Of a DNA stretch of 12,617 nt, positions 5,645 to 11,326 are shown in pieces. Position 1 is the first letter of the stretch, and every line of letters begins with the position of its first letter. The notes below the pieces were generated by a model. That model was given only the letters and a program-made list of their open reading frames with translations. It had not been told where the DNA came from and did not search any database. A program made the translations under genes and the position numbers. This DNA is from Candidatus Gastranaerophilales bacterium (GTDB taxonomy: Bacteria > Cyanobacteriota > Vampirovibrionia > Gastranaerophilales > Gastranaerophilaceae): NCBI GenBank assembly GCA_900552525.1, contig UNSK01000051.1, forward strand, positions 1-12,617, written 5' to 3'.

Positions 5645-6187
5645 CTACACCTCATTTAAATAAAATAATGCTGCAAGAGTAGAAGCAGTAAGGGCTATTC
5701 CGCTTTCCTCCTGCTCTTTAAGCCAGTTTCGGATATTGTTTTTGTCAACCAGTACTCTGTTAACAATAACTCCGCCGTCACTTACAGGTTTTTTAATAAT
5801 ATTATATTCATTAACATAAGCAATTGCTATTGTTACTGTTTCAGATATACATCCTGGTGAACTTGCTGTTTTTCGAGTTTTAATTTCGAGCCTGTCTGCT
5901 TTTAACCCTGCTTCTTCCATAAGTTCTGCATTAATAGCCTCTTCAATAGTTTCACCTATTCTTTCATCTCCGACAAGACCGGCAGGAAGCGCTATTGAAT
6001 ATTTTGCAATCCCCTCGGCCTGTAGAGGAGGTCTTTCTTCTATCAAAAATAGTACTTGCTTATTATTAATCAATGGTAAAATAACAACAACATCTTTTGC
6101 ATTTGGTCTGTGAGCATAAACCCAATCATTACCGGATTTGGACTTAGTACTCTTTAGCTGAAGATATTTTGTATCATATAAAAGCAT
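5645..6187 (-). CDS. NUDIX hydrolase, ADP-ribose pyrophosphatase type
   Basis: The protein has 180 residues, typical for ADP-ribose pyrophosphatases, which hydrolyse nucleoside diphosphate-X compounds such as ADP-ribose. The NUDIX box spans residues 73-95 (G73, E79, E88, E91, E92, G94, L95). The Arg of the REUXEE core is replaced by Ala (A87), while the metal-binding glutamates remain. The upstream strands ILPLINNKQVLFLIEERPP and YSIALPAGLV, and the downstream SSPGCISE (109-116), are the ADPRase-subfamily hallmarks. It is the second gene of the kinase operon: its ATG lies 3 bp after the kinase stop and GGAG sits 8 nt upstream. The exact substrate cannot be read from the sequence, and the R-to-A change may alter rate or specificity. 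Confidence 0.92.
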   Translation of the reverse strand: MLLYDTKYLQLKSTKSKSGNDWVYAHRPNAKDVVVILPLINNKQVLFLIEERPPLQAEGIAKYSIALPAGLVGDERIGETIEEAINAELMEEAGLKADRLEIKTRKTASSPGCISETVTIAIAYVNEYNIIKKPVSDGGVIVNRVLVDKNNIRNWLKEQEESGIALTASTLAALFYLNEV

Positions 6188-6190
6188 ATG

Positions 6191-7537
6191 CTATTCTCCG
6201 TAGTGTAAATTAATATTCATTACTGCCGGTAATTTAATGGTGAATTCTGTAAAATTTCCTTCTTCGCTTTCTACTGATAATTCGCCGTTATGCGATTTAA
6301 TTATCTGCAGCGCAAGGTAAAGCCCCAGACCGGTGCCTATTTTACGAAATTTTTTAGCGGCAGAGTAATATTTGTTAAAAATCTTATCAATATCTGTTTT
6401 CGAAATTCCGGCTCCGTAATCTTTTACTTTTATTACAATATATTGCGGAATCTCACCAATACTTACTTCAATAGGAAAATTAGGCTCACCATAAGAAATT
6501 GCGTTCTGAATGAGATTTTTTATAACACGTTTAAGTTGTATTCTATCAGCGTAAACTCTTATATCTCTTTGCTGTATAAATTCTAAAGTATTATTTGTCT
6601 TTTGTGCTATAGGCTGCATCTCTTCAATTATCTCTTTGATAAAACCTTTAAGCAATATATTCTCTTTGTAAAGTCTTATGTTCCCATCTCTGACCTTATA
6701 TGTTTCAAGAACTATCTGCACAAGGTCTATGAGTTCTTTGTTAGAAGTCTGCATATTTCTAAGTGCGATTTCCTGCTTTTCTGATATCGGGCCGAAATTC
6801 TGATTTAGGAAAAGCTCTAACATATTTGTTTCGGCAATTATTGGAACTTTTAAGTCATGGGTGAGGGTTGCAACAAAATCGTCCTTTAAATTTTCGAGTT
6901 CACGTTGGTCTGTAACATTTTTTATTATTATAATAAAACGTCTTTTTTTATCCTCAAGCTTTAACTCCATTGAACTTGCTGTAAAGTTAGAAAATTTGTC
7001 ATTAATTATAAAGATATCTTCATTTTTAAGTGTTTCAATTTTGCTTCTATTTTGCAGTTCAATATAATCAGTAAGCGGAGTATTAAGAAGTTTCTTGCCT
7101 TCAACATTAAACCACTCACTAATTTTAGGGGTTGCTCTAAGTATTTTGTAGTTTTCATCAATGACAATCAAGCCATCTGATAGGGAGTTAATAACTGCTT
7201 CCAGAAATTTGTTTTGTCTGTGTAATTCGTTCTGATACTCAACAATCATTTTTTCTCTGTCATAAAGAGTTTCAATCATTCTGTTAAGACTTTCTGCCAG
7301 AGGACCCGAATTTGGTAAGTCCATTTTTTCTATTTTTTTTGTAAGATCTCCGTAACGTATAGAATTTACAGTCTTTGTTAATATCCCGAAATAGTCATTA
7401 ACTTTTGTCCACTTTTTTCCGGCTTTTCTGGCAGAAATAAATAATACAATAAGTGTTATCAGTACAAAAAGGTTTAAAACGTGTACATAAAATGCACTAT
7501 TGTCACCTAAAAAATAATTTAACACTTCCAGAAGCAT
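6191..7537 (-). CDS. Membrane sensor histidine kinase (HAMP-like, PAS, HisKA, HATPase)
   Basis: The protein has 448 residues. An N-terminal membrane helix (about 17-36) follows a very short outside segment, so sensing is probably intramembrane or cytoplasmic. A HAMP-like linker (~45-98), a PAS domain (~105-210, beginning FLEAVINSLSDGLIVIDENY), an H-box with phospho-acceptor H227 (FVATLTHDLKVPI), an N-box with N345 (NLIQNAISYG), a G1 box (DYGAGIS, 373-379), an F-box (F387) and a G2 box (GTGLGL, 401-406) follow in order. All catalytic boxes are intact. It heads a five-gene operon that also encodes a receiver three genes downstream, its likely partner. Start ATG 7537 has AGGA 9 nt upstream and an extended -10 promoter at 7572-7580. 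Confidence 0.95.
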   Translation of the reverse strand: MLLEVLNYFLGDNSAFYVHVLNLFVLITLIVLFISARKAGKKWTKVNDYFGILTKTVNSIRYGDLTKKIEKMDLPNSGPLAESLNRMIETLYDREKMIVEYQNELHRQNKFLEAVINSLSDGLIVIDENYKILRATPKISEWFNVEGKKLLNTPLTDYIELQNRSKIETLKNEDIFIINDKFSNFTASSMELKLEDKKRRFIIIIKNVTDQRELENLKDDFVATLTHDLKVPIIAETNMLELFLNQNFGPISEKQEIALRNMQTSNKELIDLVQIVLETYKVRDGNIRLYKENILLKGFIKEIIEEMQPIAQKTNNTLEFIQQRDIRVYADRIQLKRVIKNLIQNAISYGEPNFPIEVSIGEIPQYIVIKVKDYGAGISKTDIDKIFNKYYSAAKKFRKIGTGLGLYLALQIIKSHNGELSVESEEGNFTEFTIKLPAVMNINLHYGE

Positions 7538-7543
7538 GCCTAC

Positions 7544-7573
7544 TTGTCCTATTTCGATTTTTTATGATACAAT
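7544..7573 (+). promoter_or_regulatory. Possible promoter for fliO-neuB operon
   Basis: TTGTCC (7544-7549) and TACAAT (7568-7573) with an 18-bp spacer lie upstream of the fliO ATG at 7595. The ribosome binding site GGGAG (7587-7591) would fall in a short leader. It overlaps the oppositely oriented promoter at 7572-7580, so the two polymerases could compete. Confidence 0.45.
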
Positions 7574-7580
7574 TATAACA
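7572..7580 (-). promoter_or_regulatory. Extended -10 promoter for the kinase operon
   Basis: Read on the minus strand this is TGTTATAAT, a full TGnTATAAT extended -10. The -35 region 17 bp upstream (TTTCAT on the minus strand) is weak, as often tolerated with an extended -10. A start near 7565 would leave a leader of about 28 nt before the kinase ATG. Confidence 0.65.
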
Positions 7581-7594
7581 GAATTTGGGAGAAA

Positions 7595-8371
7595 ATGAAA
7601 AAGATTACGGGAATCATATTAGGAATATTTTACTGGGTGAGTGCATACGCTTGTTATGCAGCAGATAAATTTGATGTGCTTCCTGATTTGCCTGAACCGC
7701 TTGCAAGTGCTGCACAGGCTTCTTCTGTGACTACAACCGATACTGTAAATACAGTTGCAACGCAGTCTGTAGGACAAGAACCTAACTTTATTTCTATGAT
7801 TTTTTCTCTTGTTTTTGTAATTTTACTTATATATGCAACAGGTATTTTGTACACAAAACTTAACAAATTTGGGGTAAAGGCTTTAAAAAGACAGGTTGGT
7901 GACAATTCAGACTCTCAGGTAGCAGTTATTTCTACTACGCCTTTAGGCGCAAATAAGACTCTTCATGTAGTAGAATTAGGCGGAAAGAGAATGCTTATAG
8001 GAGCATCTGCTAATTCTATACATCTCATAAAAGATTTAGGTAATTATCCTCCTTGTGAAATTGAAGAAGGTGAATATTCAAAAATAGAAATTCCTAATAT
8101 TAGAATACCAAAAATAGAAATCCCGAAGATTGAAATACCTGGTTTTACAAAAGTTGTTTCAAGGGACAAAAAAGTCGAAGATATTGTTGAAGAGCCGGAA
8201 GATAATGATGAATTTGAAATCTCTGAAATTTATGAAGAAGAGAATCCGGATGGAATAATAGATAAACTTTTCCATACAGCAGCGGAGGAGTCAAAGGCAG
8301 CAGAACCGCAGGAAGAACTGGAACATAAGGTCGATCCTGACGAATTTGCGCTATATAAAAAATATTTATAA
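7595..8371 (+). CDS. fliO: Flagellar biosynthesis protein FliO
   Basis: FliO is a membrane component that assists assembly of the flagellar export gate (FliP/FliQ/FliR). The 258-residue product has a cleavable signal peptide (about 1-23, SAYACYAA), a Ser/Thr/Ala-rich external segment (30-62), one membrane helix (~64-86), and the cytoplasmic FliO core QVAVISTTPLGANKTLHVVELGGKRMLIGASANSIHLIKDL (about 108-148), which is diagnostic. The C-terminal half is an extension: four IEIP-like pentapeptides (163-182), then a strongly acidic tail. Typical FliO proteins are shorter (roughly 100-220 residues). The ATG has GGGAG 3 nt upstream. It is the first gene of a probable operon with neuB, 24 bp downstream. 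The usual fliP/fliQ/fliR genes are not adjacent. Confidence 0.88.
   Translation: MKKITGIILGIFYWVSAYACYAADKFDVLPDLPEPLASAAQASSVTTTDTVNTVATQSVGQEPNFISMIFSLVFVILLIYATGILYTKLNKFGVKALKRQVGDNSDSQVAVISTTPLGANKTLHVVELGGKRMLIGASANSIHLIKDLGNYPPCEIEEGEYSKIEIPNIRIPKIEIPKIEIPGFTKVVSRDKKVEDIVEEPEDNDEFEISEIYEEENPDGIIDKLFHTAAEESKAAEPQEELEHKVDPDEFALYKKYL
8081..8140 (+). repeat. Four tandem pentapeptide units in FliO tail
   Basis: Residues 163-182 of FliO read KIEIP, NIRIP, KIEIP, KIEIP, i.e. four 15-bp units with the consensus K-I-E-I-P. Alternating Ile/Pro with charged residues would give a rigid extended strand linking the FliO core to the acidic tail. The number of units could vary between strains by repeat slippage. 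Confidence 0.8.
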
Positions 8372-8395
8372 ACTGTGTGTGTTTACGGGGGGTTG

Positions 8396-9265
8396 ATGGA
8401 TAGAAAGTGTGTAAAAATTGCAAATAAAATGGTTGGTGACGGTTATCCTTGTTTTATTATTGCTGAAATTGGCATAAACCATAATGGTTCTGTTGATTTA
8501 GCTAAAAAAATGATTGATATCGCGGTAACTACCGGATGTGATGCTGTTAAGTTTCAAAAACGGACTGTTGATATTGTATATACAAGAGAAGAACTTGCAA
8601 AAGAACGTCATAGTGTTTTCGGGAACACAAATGGTGATTTAAAAAGAGGTCTGGAGTTTGGAGAAGAAGAGTATAGAGAAATTGATGATTATTGCTCCCG
8701 GCATGGAATTTTATGGTTCGCTTCTTGCTGGGACATACCATCAATAGATTTTATGGAAAAATTCAATGTTCCGTGTTATAAGATTGCGTCGGCATCACTT
8801 ACGGATGATGCATTGTTAAAACATGCAAAATCTAAAGGTAAACCAGTTTTGCTATCAACCGGCATGAGTTCAATGGAACAAATTCGCCATGCCGTTTCTA
8901 TTCTTGGCGAAGAAAATCTGGTACTTTATCACTGTACTTCTACATATCCATCTAATGCAGAAGAAACTAATCTGCGTGTAATAGAAACTTTTAAGAAAGA
9001 GTTTTCTTGTCCGGTGGGATATTCAGGGCATGAAAGAGGTGTAACTCCTTCTGTGCTGGCTGTAGCGCTAGGTGCAAATTCAGTTGAAAGACATATTACA
9101 ACAGATAGAACGAATTGGGGGTCAGATCAGGCTGCGAGTCTTGAAATGGCAGGACTTTATCATATGGTAAGAGATATAAGACAAACTCCTATGCTTCTTG
9201 GAGATGGAATAAAAGTTGTTTATAAACGTGAGTTACCAATTATTGAGAAATTAAGACGAGTATGA
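8396..9265 (+). CDS. neuB: NeuB-family nonulosonate synthase, lacking the SAF domain
   Basis: The family condenses phosphoenolpyruvate with N-acetylmannosamine or related sugars (or their phosphates) to a nine-carbon acid. The start is taken at ATG 8396 with a GGGGGG site (8387-8392); an upstream in-frame GTG at 8375 has no ribosome site. The 289 residues carry the whole TIM-barrel signature: AEIGINHNG (23-31), VKFQ (51-54), YKIAS (128-132), STGMS (154-158), CTSTYP (180-185), GYSGHERG (208-215) and VERHITTDRTNWGSDQ (230-245). Usual NeuB, PseI and LegI proteins have ~335-350 residues with a C-terminal SAF (antifreeze-like) domain. Here the protein ends at LGDGIKVVYKRELPIIEKLRRV, just where the SAF linker would begin. 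The stop overlaps the HAD phosphatase start by 4 bp. The product could be sialic, legionaminic, pseudaminic or KDN-type acid; sequence alone does not decide. Confidence 0.9.
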   Translation: MDRKCVKIANKMVGDGYPCFIIAEIGINHNGSVDLAKKMIDIAVTTGCDAVKFQKRTVDIVYTREELAKERHSVFGNTNGDLKRGLEFGEEEYREIDDYCSRHGILWFASCWDIPSIDFMEKFNVPCYKIASASLTDDALLKHAKSKGKPVLLSTGMSSMEQIRHAVSILGEENLVLYHCTSTYPSNAEETNLRVIETFKKEFSCPVGYSGHERGVTPSVLAVALGANSVERHITTDRTNWGSDQAASLEMAGLYHMVRDIRQTPMLLGDGIKVVYKRELPIIEKLRRV

Positions 9266-9765
9266 TTGTTTTACCTGAAAGTATAAAATTTGTTATCACT
9301 GATTTTGACGGAATTGTGACAGATAATTGCGTTTATATCGGCGCAAATGGCGAAATGTCCAGAAAGCTGAATTTTAAGGATGTAATGGGTTTTTCTATAC
9401 TTAGAAAAAACGGGTATAGGATAGGAATTATATCCGGTGAAAAGAATTCTGCTATCGAAATAATTTCTAAAAAGTTTAATGTAGAAGAGGTGCATCAGGG
9501 AATCAGGGTTAAGATTGATGTAATCAAATCTATTGTTGAGCGTTATAACCTATCAGAAGAAGAGTTTGTCTATATCGGTGATGATATCAATGATTATGAC
9601 TCATTAACTTATGCAAAGTACAGAGTAACGGTTCCGGATGCGGTTGATAAAATTAAAAATATCAAAGATATTCAGATTACAGAAGCAAGAGGCGGCGATG
9701 GGGCATTCAGAGAAGTGGTAGATGCTCTTATGAGTACGTCCGTTGATTGCAAACATAAATTTTAA
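9262..9765 (+). CDS. KdsC/NeuNP-type HAD phosphatase
   Basis: This 167-residue capless HAD phosphatase belongs to the clade of KDO-8-phosphate, KDN-9-phosphate and Neu5Ac-9-phosphate phosphatases. Motif I is DFDGIVTD (nucleophile D14, acid D16), motif II IISGE (S58), motif III Lys K84 in RVKIDVI, and motif IV GDDINDYD (D107, D108, D111). The C-terminal RGGDGAFREVVDAL (143-156) is the clade's substrate loop. All catalytic residues are present. Its ATG overlaps the neuB stop (ATGA, 9262-9265), so the two are probably translationally coupled and consecutive in one pathway. That suggests the NeuB partner makes a 9-phosphorylated nonulosonate, as in the Bacteroides KDN-9-phosphate synthase/phosphatase pair; this is inference. 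The last 38 bp overlap the convergent gene that ends at 9728. Confidence 0.88.
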   Translation: MIVLPESIKFVITDFDGIVTDNCVYIGANGEMSRKLNFKDVMGFSILRKNGYRIGIISGEKNSAIEIISKKFNVEEVHQGIRVKIDVIKSIVERYNLSEEEFVYIGDDINDYDSLTYAKYRVTVPDAVDKIKNIKDIQITEARGGDGAFREVVDALMSTSVDCKHKF

Positions 9766-10690
9766 TAATTTCCTGATACAATTTCCCGGCTTGATTGTCG
9801 CCTTTTTCAAGTTTATTCGTTGCTTCAGCTATTAATTTTAAACATTCTTCTCTGTCATACTTGTTTAAAATTTCAGGCTGGGTATTTATGTGGTCTTTGA
9901 TTTCATGTAAAGATTTTAATAAATCCTCAGGATTATCGATAAATATTTCTTTATCAAGTATTAATTTTGCAGCAGCAACTTTCGCAAAATGTTCCCATTT
10001 CTTGTCGAGAGAAACACCAATTTGCTTATCAAAATCTATTTCTGGATGTTCTGACTTATATGTTGTTTCAGCTTTATTCCATTGTTTTGGGGGTAAGGTT
10101 GCTTTATCAAACTTATATAGCATTTGATATTTTATATCATCATTGGATGGTGTCTTGCCATATTTTACAGCGCTTTTTAATTCTTCTTCAAGGAAAGATA
10201 ACTCTGTAGCAGCTTTAGAGTCTTGATTACAATTCTCTGTAACTCTTTTAATATGAGCTTTATTAGCATCAATCATTTTGACAATCTCTTCTTTTGACTT
10301 AGGAGTGTATTGTTTCTTTAGTGCTTCTTTGTCGTAGTTTTCTCCTTTGCTGTCAAGCTCTTTGCAGGCATCTTCAAAGGCTTCCTTATAATCGTCTTCT
10401 GTAAGAGTAGACAGGTCGTATATTTCTTCTAGTTTTTCATGAGCTTCTCTGTATCTAACATCAACAGCTTTTCCTAGTGTAGCAGCGCCTGCTGTGCCTA
10501 AAAGCCCGAGTGAAAAAATAGTTCCTAGAACAGCTGGATCTTCAATAGGATTAGTTTTAGCAGGTTGTTCTGTTTTTATTTCATGTTTTTCTGGAGAAGG
10601 TTTTACAGCTGTTTTTACTAACATCCCGCCAGAAATAGCAGTAGTAAAAGCCAGAGGTAATATAGCTTTAGAAAATCTGGATTTAATCAT
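9728..10690 (-). CDS. Unrecognised membrane-anchored helical protein
   Basis: The start is taken at ATG 10690-10688 (320 residues) with AGGAAG upstream. The open frame extends to 10846, but that extension runs through the tRNA-Ser gene and is not credible. An N-terminal hydrophobic segment (about 9-26, ILPLAFTTAISGGMLV) acts as a signal peptide or anchor. A Pro/Lys/Glu-rich linker (30-52) leads to a second hydrophobic Gly/Ala stretch (53-74, VLGTIFSLGLLGTAGAATLG). From ~78 to the end it is charged and helix-rich (Lys/Glu), without visible enzymatic motifs or a clear repeat. Two membrane segments with a large soluble C-terminal domain is the likely topology. It overlaps the phosphatase gene tail to tail by 38 bp, with no terminator visible between them. 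I do not recognise the family. Confidence 0.83.
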   Translation of the reverse strand: MIKSRFSKAILPLAFTTAISGGMLVKTAVKPSPEKHEIKTEQPAKTNPIEDPAVLGTIFSLGLLGTAGAATLGKAVDVRYREAHEKLEEIYDLSTLTEDDYKEAFEDACKELDSKGENYDKEALKKQYTPKSKEEIVKMIDANKAHIKRVTENCNQDSKAATELSFLEEELKSAVKYGKTPSNDDIKYQMLYKFDKATLPPKQWNKAETTYKSEHPEIDFDKQIGVSLDKKWEHFAKVAAAKLILDKEIFIDNPEDLLKSLHEIKDHINTQPEILNKYDREECLKLIAEATNKLEKGDNQAGKLYQEIIKIYVCNQRTYS

Positions 10691-10757
10691 ACAAACACTT
10701 CCTTTTTTCTTATTTAAAACAAATGAATAAAAAAAATTGCTTATTAATTTACAAAAC

Positions 10758-10786
10758 TTAAAAAATATATATTTTTGTAATAGAAT
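10758..10786 (+). promoter_or_regulatory. Possible tRNA-Ser promoter
   Basis: TTAAAA (10758-10763), a 17-bp spacer and TAGAAT (10781-10786) place a start close to the tRNA 5' end at 10793. The spacer contains an A/T palindrome, and TTACAAAA (10749-10756) pairs with TTTTGTAA (10773-10780). The -35 match is weak. Confidence 0.4.
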
Positions 10787-10792
10787 GTAACT

Positions 10793-10877
10793 GGAGAGGT
10801 GTCCGAGCGGTTTAAGGTGCAGAACTCGAAATTCTGTGGACAGCAATGTTCCGTGGGTTCGAATCCCATCCTCTCCG
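10793..10877 (+). tRNA. tRNA-Ser (anticodon CGA)
   Basis: The acceptor stem GGAGAGG (10793-10799) pairs with CCTCTCC (10870-10876), followed by discriminator G (10877), as usual for serine tRNAs. The anticodon loop between CAGAA and TTCTG carries CGA (10827-10829), reading UCG. A long variable arm (about 10837-10853) marks a class II tRNA, and the T-arm TGGGTTCGAATCCCA is canonical. CCA is not encoded, so it must be added after transcription. A run of six T follows directly (10878-10883). Confidence 0.97.
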
Positions 10878-10924
10878 TTTTTTGTGTCTAATAAATAACA
10901 TTATAATTTCTTTTAAAAACTTAT

Positions 10925-11085
10925 TAGTTAAAATGTTATTATCATAATTGTAATAATAATTAAATTATATCACACTTTTCGGGTATTGTGAACCCCTTCA
11001 TTTTTTGTTTGTTATAATTCGTCGATTTTTTAGAATCCAATATCTACAATATATTTCGCTTCTGTCTAACATAACATTTTAACTA
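10925..11085. repeat. 15-bp perfect inverted repeat bounded by TA (candidate MITE or operator pair)
   Basis: TAGTTAAAATGTTAT (10925-10939) and its exact reverse complement (11071-11085) are 131 bp apart. If the outer TA on each side is a duplicated target, the element is 10927-11083 (157 bp) with 13-bp terminal repeats, as in TA-inserting IS630/mariner-type miniature elements. A related half-site AATAACATT sits at 10894-10902 and pairs with 10932-10940. The right arm also overlaps a local hairpin, CATAACA (11070-11076) with TGTTATG (11089-11095). No transposase gene is present, and a pair of operator sites is an equal alternative. Confidence 0.55.
11010..11018 (+). promoter_or_regulatory. Extended -10 promoter upstream of fliD
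   Basis: TGTTATAAT matches the extended -10 (TGnTATAAT) fully. A possible -35 TTGTGA (10986-10991) is 21 bp away, which is too long, so recognition would rely on the extended -10. Start would be near 11025, giving a leader of about 300 nt to the fliD ATG. It lies inside the inverted-repeat element 10925-11085. Confidence 0.5.
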
Positions 11086-11145
11086 TTTTGTTATGGCTCC
11101 AGTAGGCACAATGCATACACCCCATTTTAGCAGGAATAAGACAGA

Positions 11146-11322
11146 ATGGATATCTTTGTTCAAAAACTTCATACACAAAATAAAAATCAAACCTCCAAAG
11201 AGAATAATACATTCGTTACTTTATTAAAAATTTTATTTGGAGTAGGTATCGGCACGCGTAAATACGGTGTTGTCGATACCTTTTCTTTAACTGCACTAAT
11301 CAATCAAATATCTATCAGGTGA
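11146..11322 (+). CDS. Possible 58-residue small protein just before fliD
   Basis: ATG 11146 opens a 58-codon frame beginning MDIFVQKLHTQNKNQTSK and ending NQISIR, with TGA at 11320-11322 inside the fliD ribosome binding site. AGGA lies 10 nt upstream, a rather long spacing. The middle (TFVTLLKILFGVGIG) is hydrophobic. The frame ends 4 bp before the fliD ATG, which would suit translational coupling. Against it, a terminator-like hairpin (11245-11288) lies within it, and a second overlapping frame of 44 codons (11093-11227) is also open, so openness alone means little. No family recognised. Confidence 0.33.
   Translation: MDIFVQKLHTQNKNQTSKENNTFVTLLKILFGVGIGTRKYGVVDTFSLTALINQISIR
11245..11288 (+). 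terminator. Terminator-like hairpin in fliD leader
   Basis: GGTATCG (11245-11251) pairs perfectly with CGATACC (11274-11280). Inside, CAC (11253-11255) can pair with GTG (11267-11269) and CGT with ACG around an AAAT loop. TTTTCTTT (11281-11288) follows at once, the layout of an intrinsic terminator. It ends 38 bp before the fliD ATG. It could end a short RNA started at the 11010-11018 promoter, act as an attenuator for fliD, or merely be part of the possible small ORF. Confidence 0.5.
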
Positions 11323-11326
11323 GGCA

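Noticed and set aside
6290..7067. Several plus-strand frames opposite the histidine kinase
   Set aside because: They lie antisense to conserved kinase motifs (H-box, N-box, G-boxes) and encode Phe/Tyr/Leu-rich shadow sequence.
8375..8395. GTG start for neuB seven codons upstream
   Set aside because: No ribosome binding site precedes it, while the six-G run directly precedes ATG 8396.
9795..10209. Two plus-strand frames opposite the membrane-anchored protein
   Set aside because: They are antisense shadows of a gene with a clear start, signal segment and coherent composition, and have no ribosome sites of note.
10691..10846. 52-residue N-terminal extension of the minus-strand protein ending at 9728
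   Set aside because: It runs antisense through the tRNA-Ser gene and the A/T-rich spacer. The ATG at 10690 has a good ribosome site and is followed by a natural signal/anchor segment.
10986..11018. Standard -35/-10 promoter using TTGTGA and TATAAT
   Set aside because: The 21-bp spacing is outside the workable range, so only the extended -10 is retained.
11093..11227. 44-codon frame (starts MAPVGTMHTPHF) in the fliD leader
   Set aside because: It has no ribosome binding site, its start lies in a local hairpin arm, and it overlaps the better placed 58-codon frame.
11258..11280. Sigma-28-like promoter (TAAA...GTCGATAC) before fliD
   Set aside because: Only about 9 bp separate the two elements instead of about 15, and the CGATACC is better explained as a hairpin arm.
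10891..11326. CRISPR array or tandem direct repeats in the gene-poor stretch
   Set aside because: No regularly spaced direct repeats are present; only inverted repeats and A/T-rich sequence are seen.
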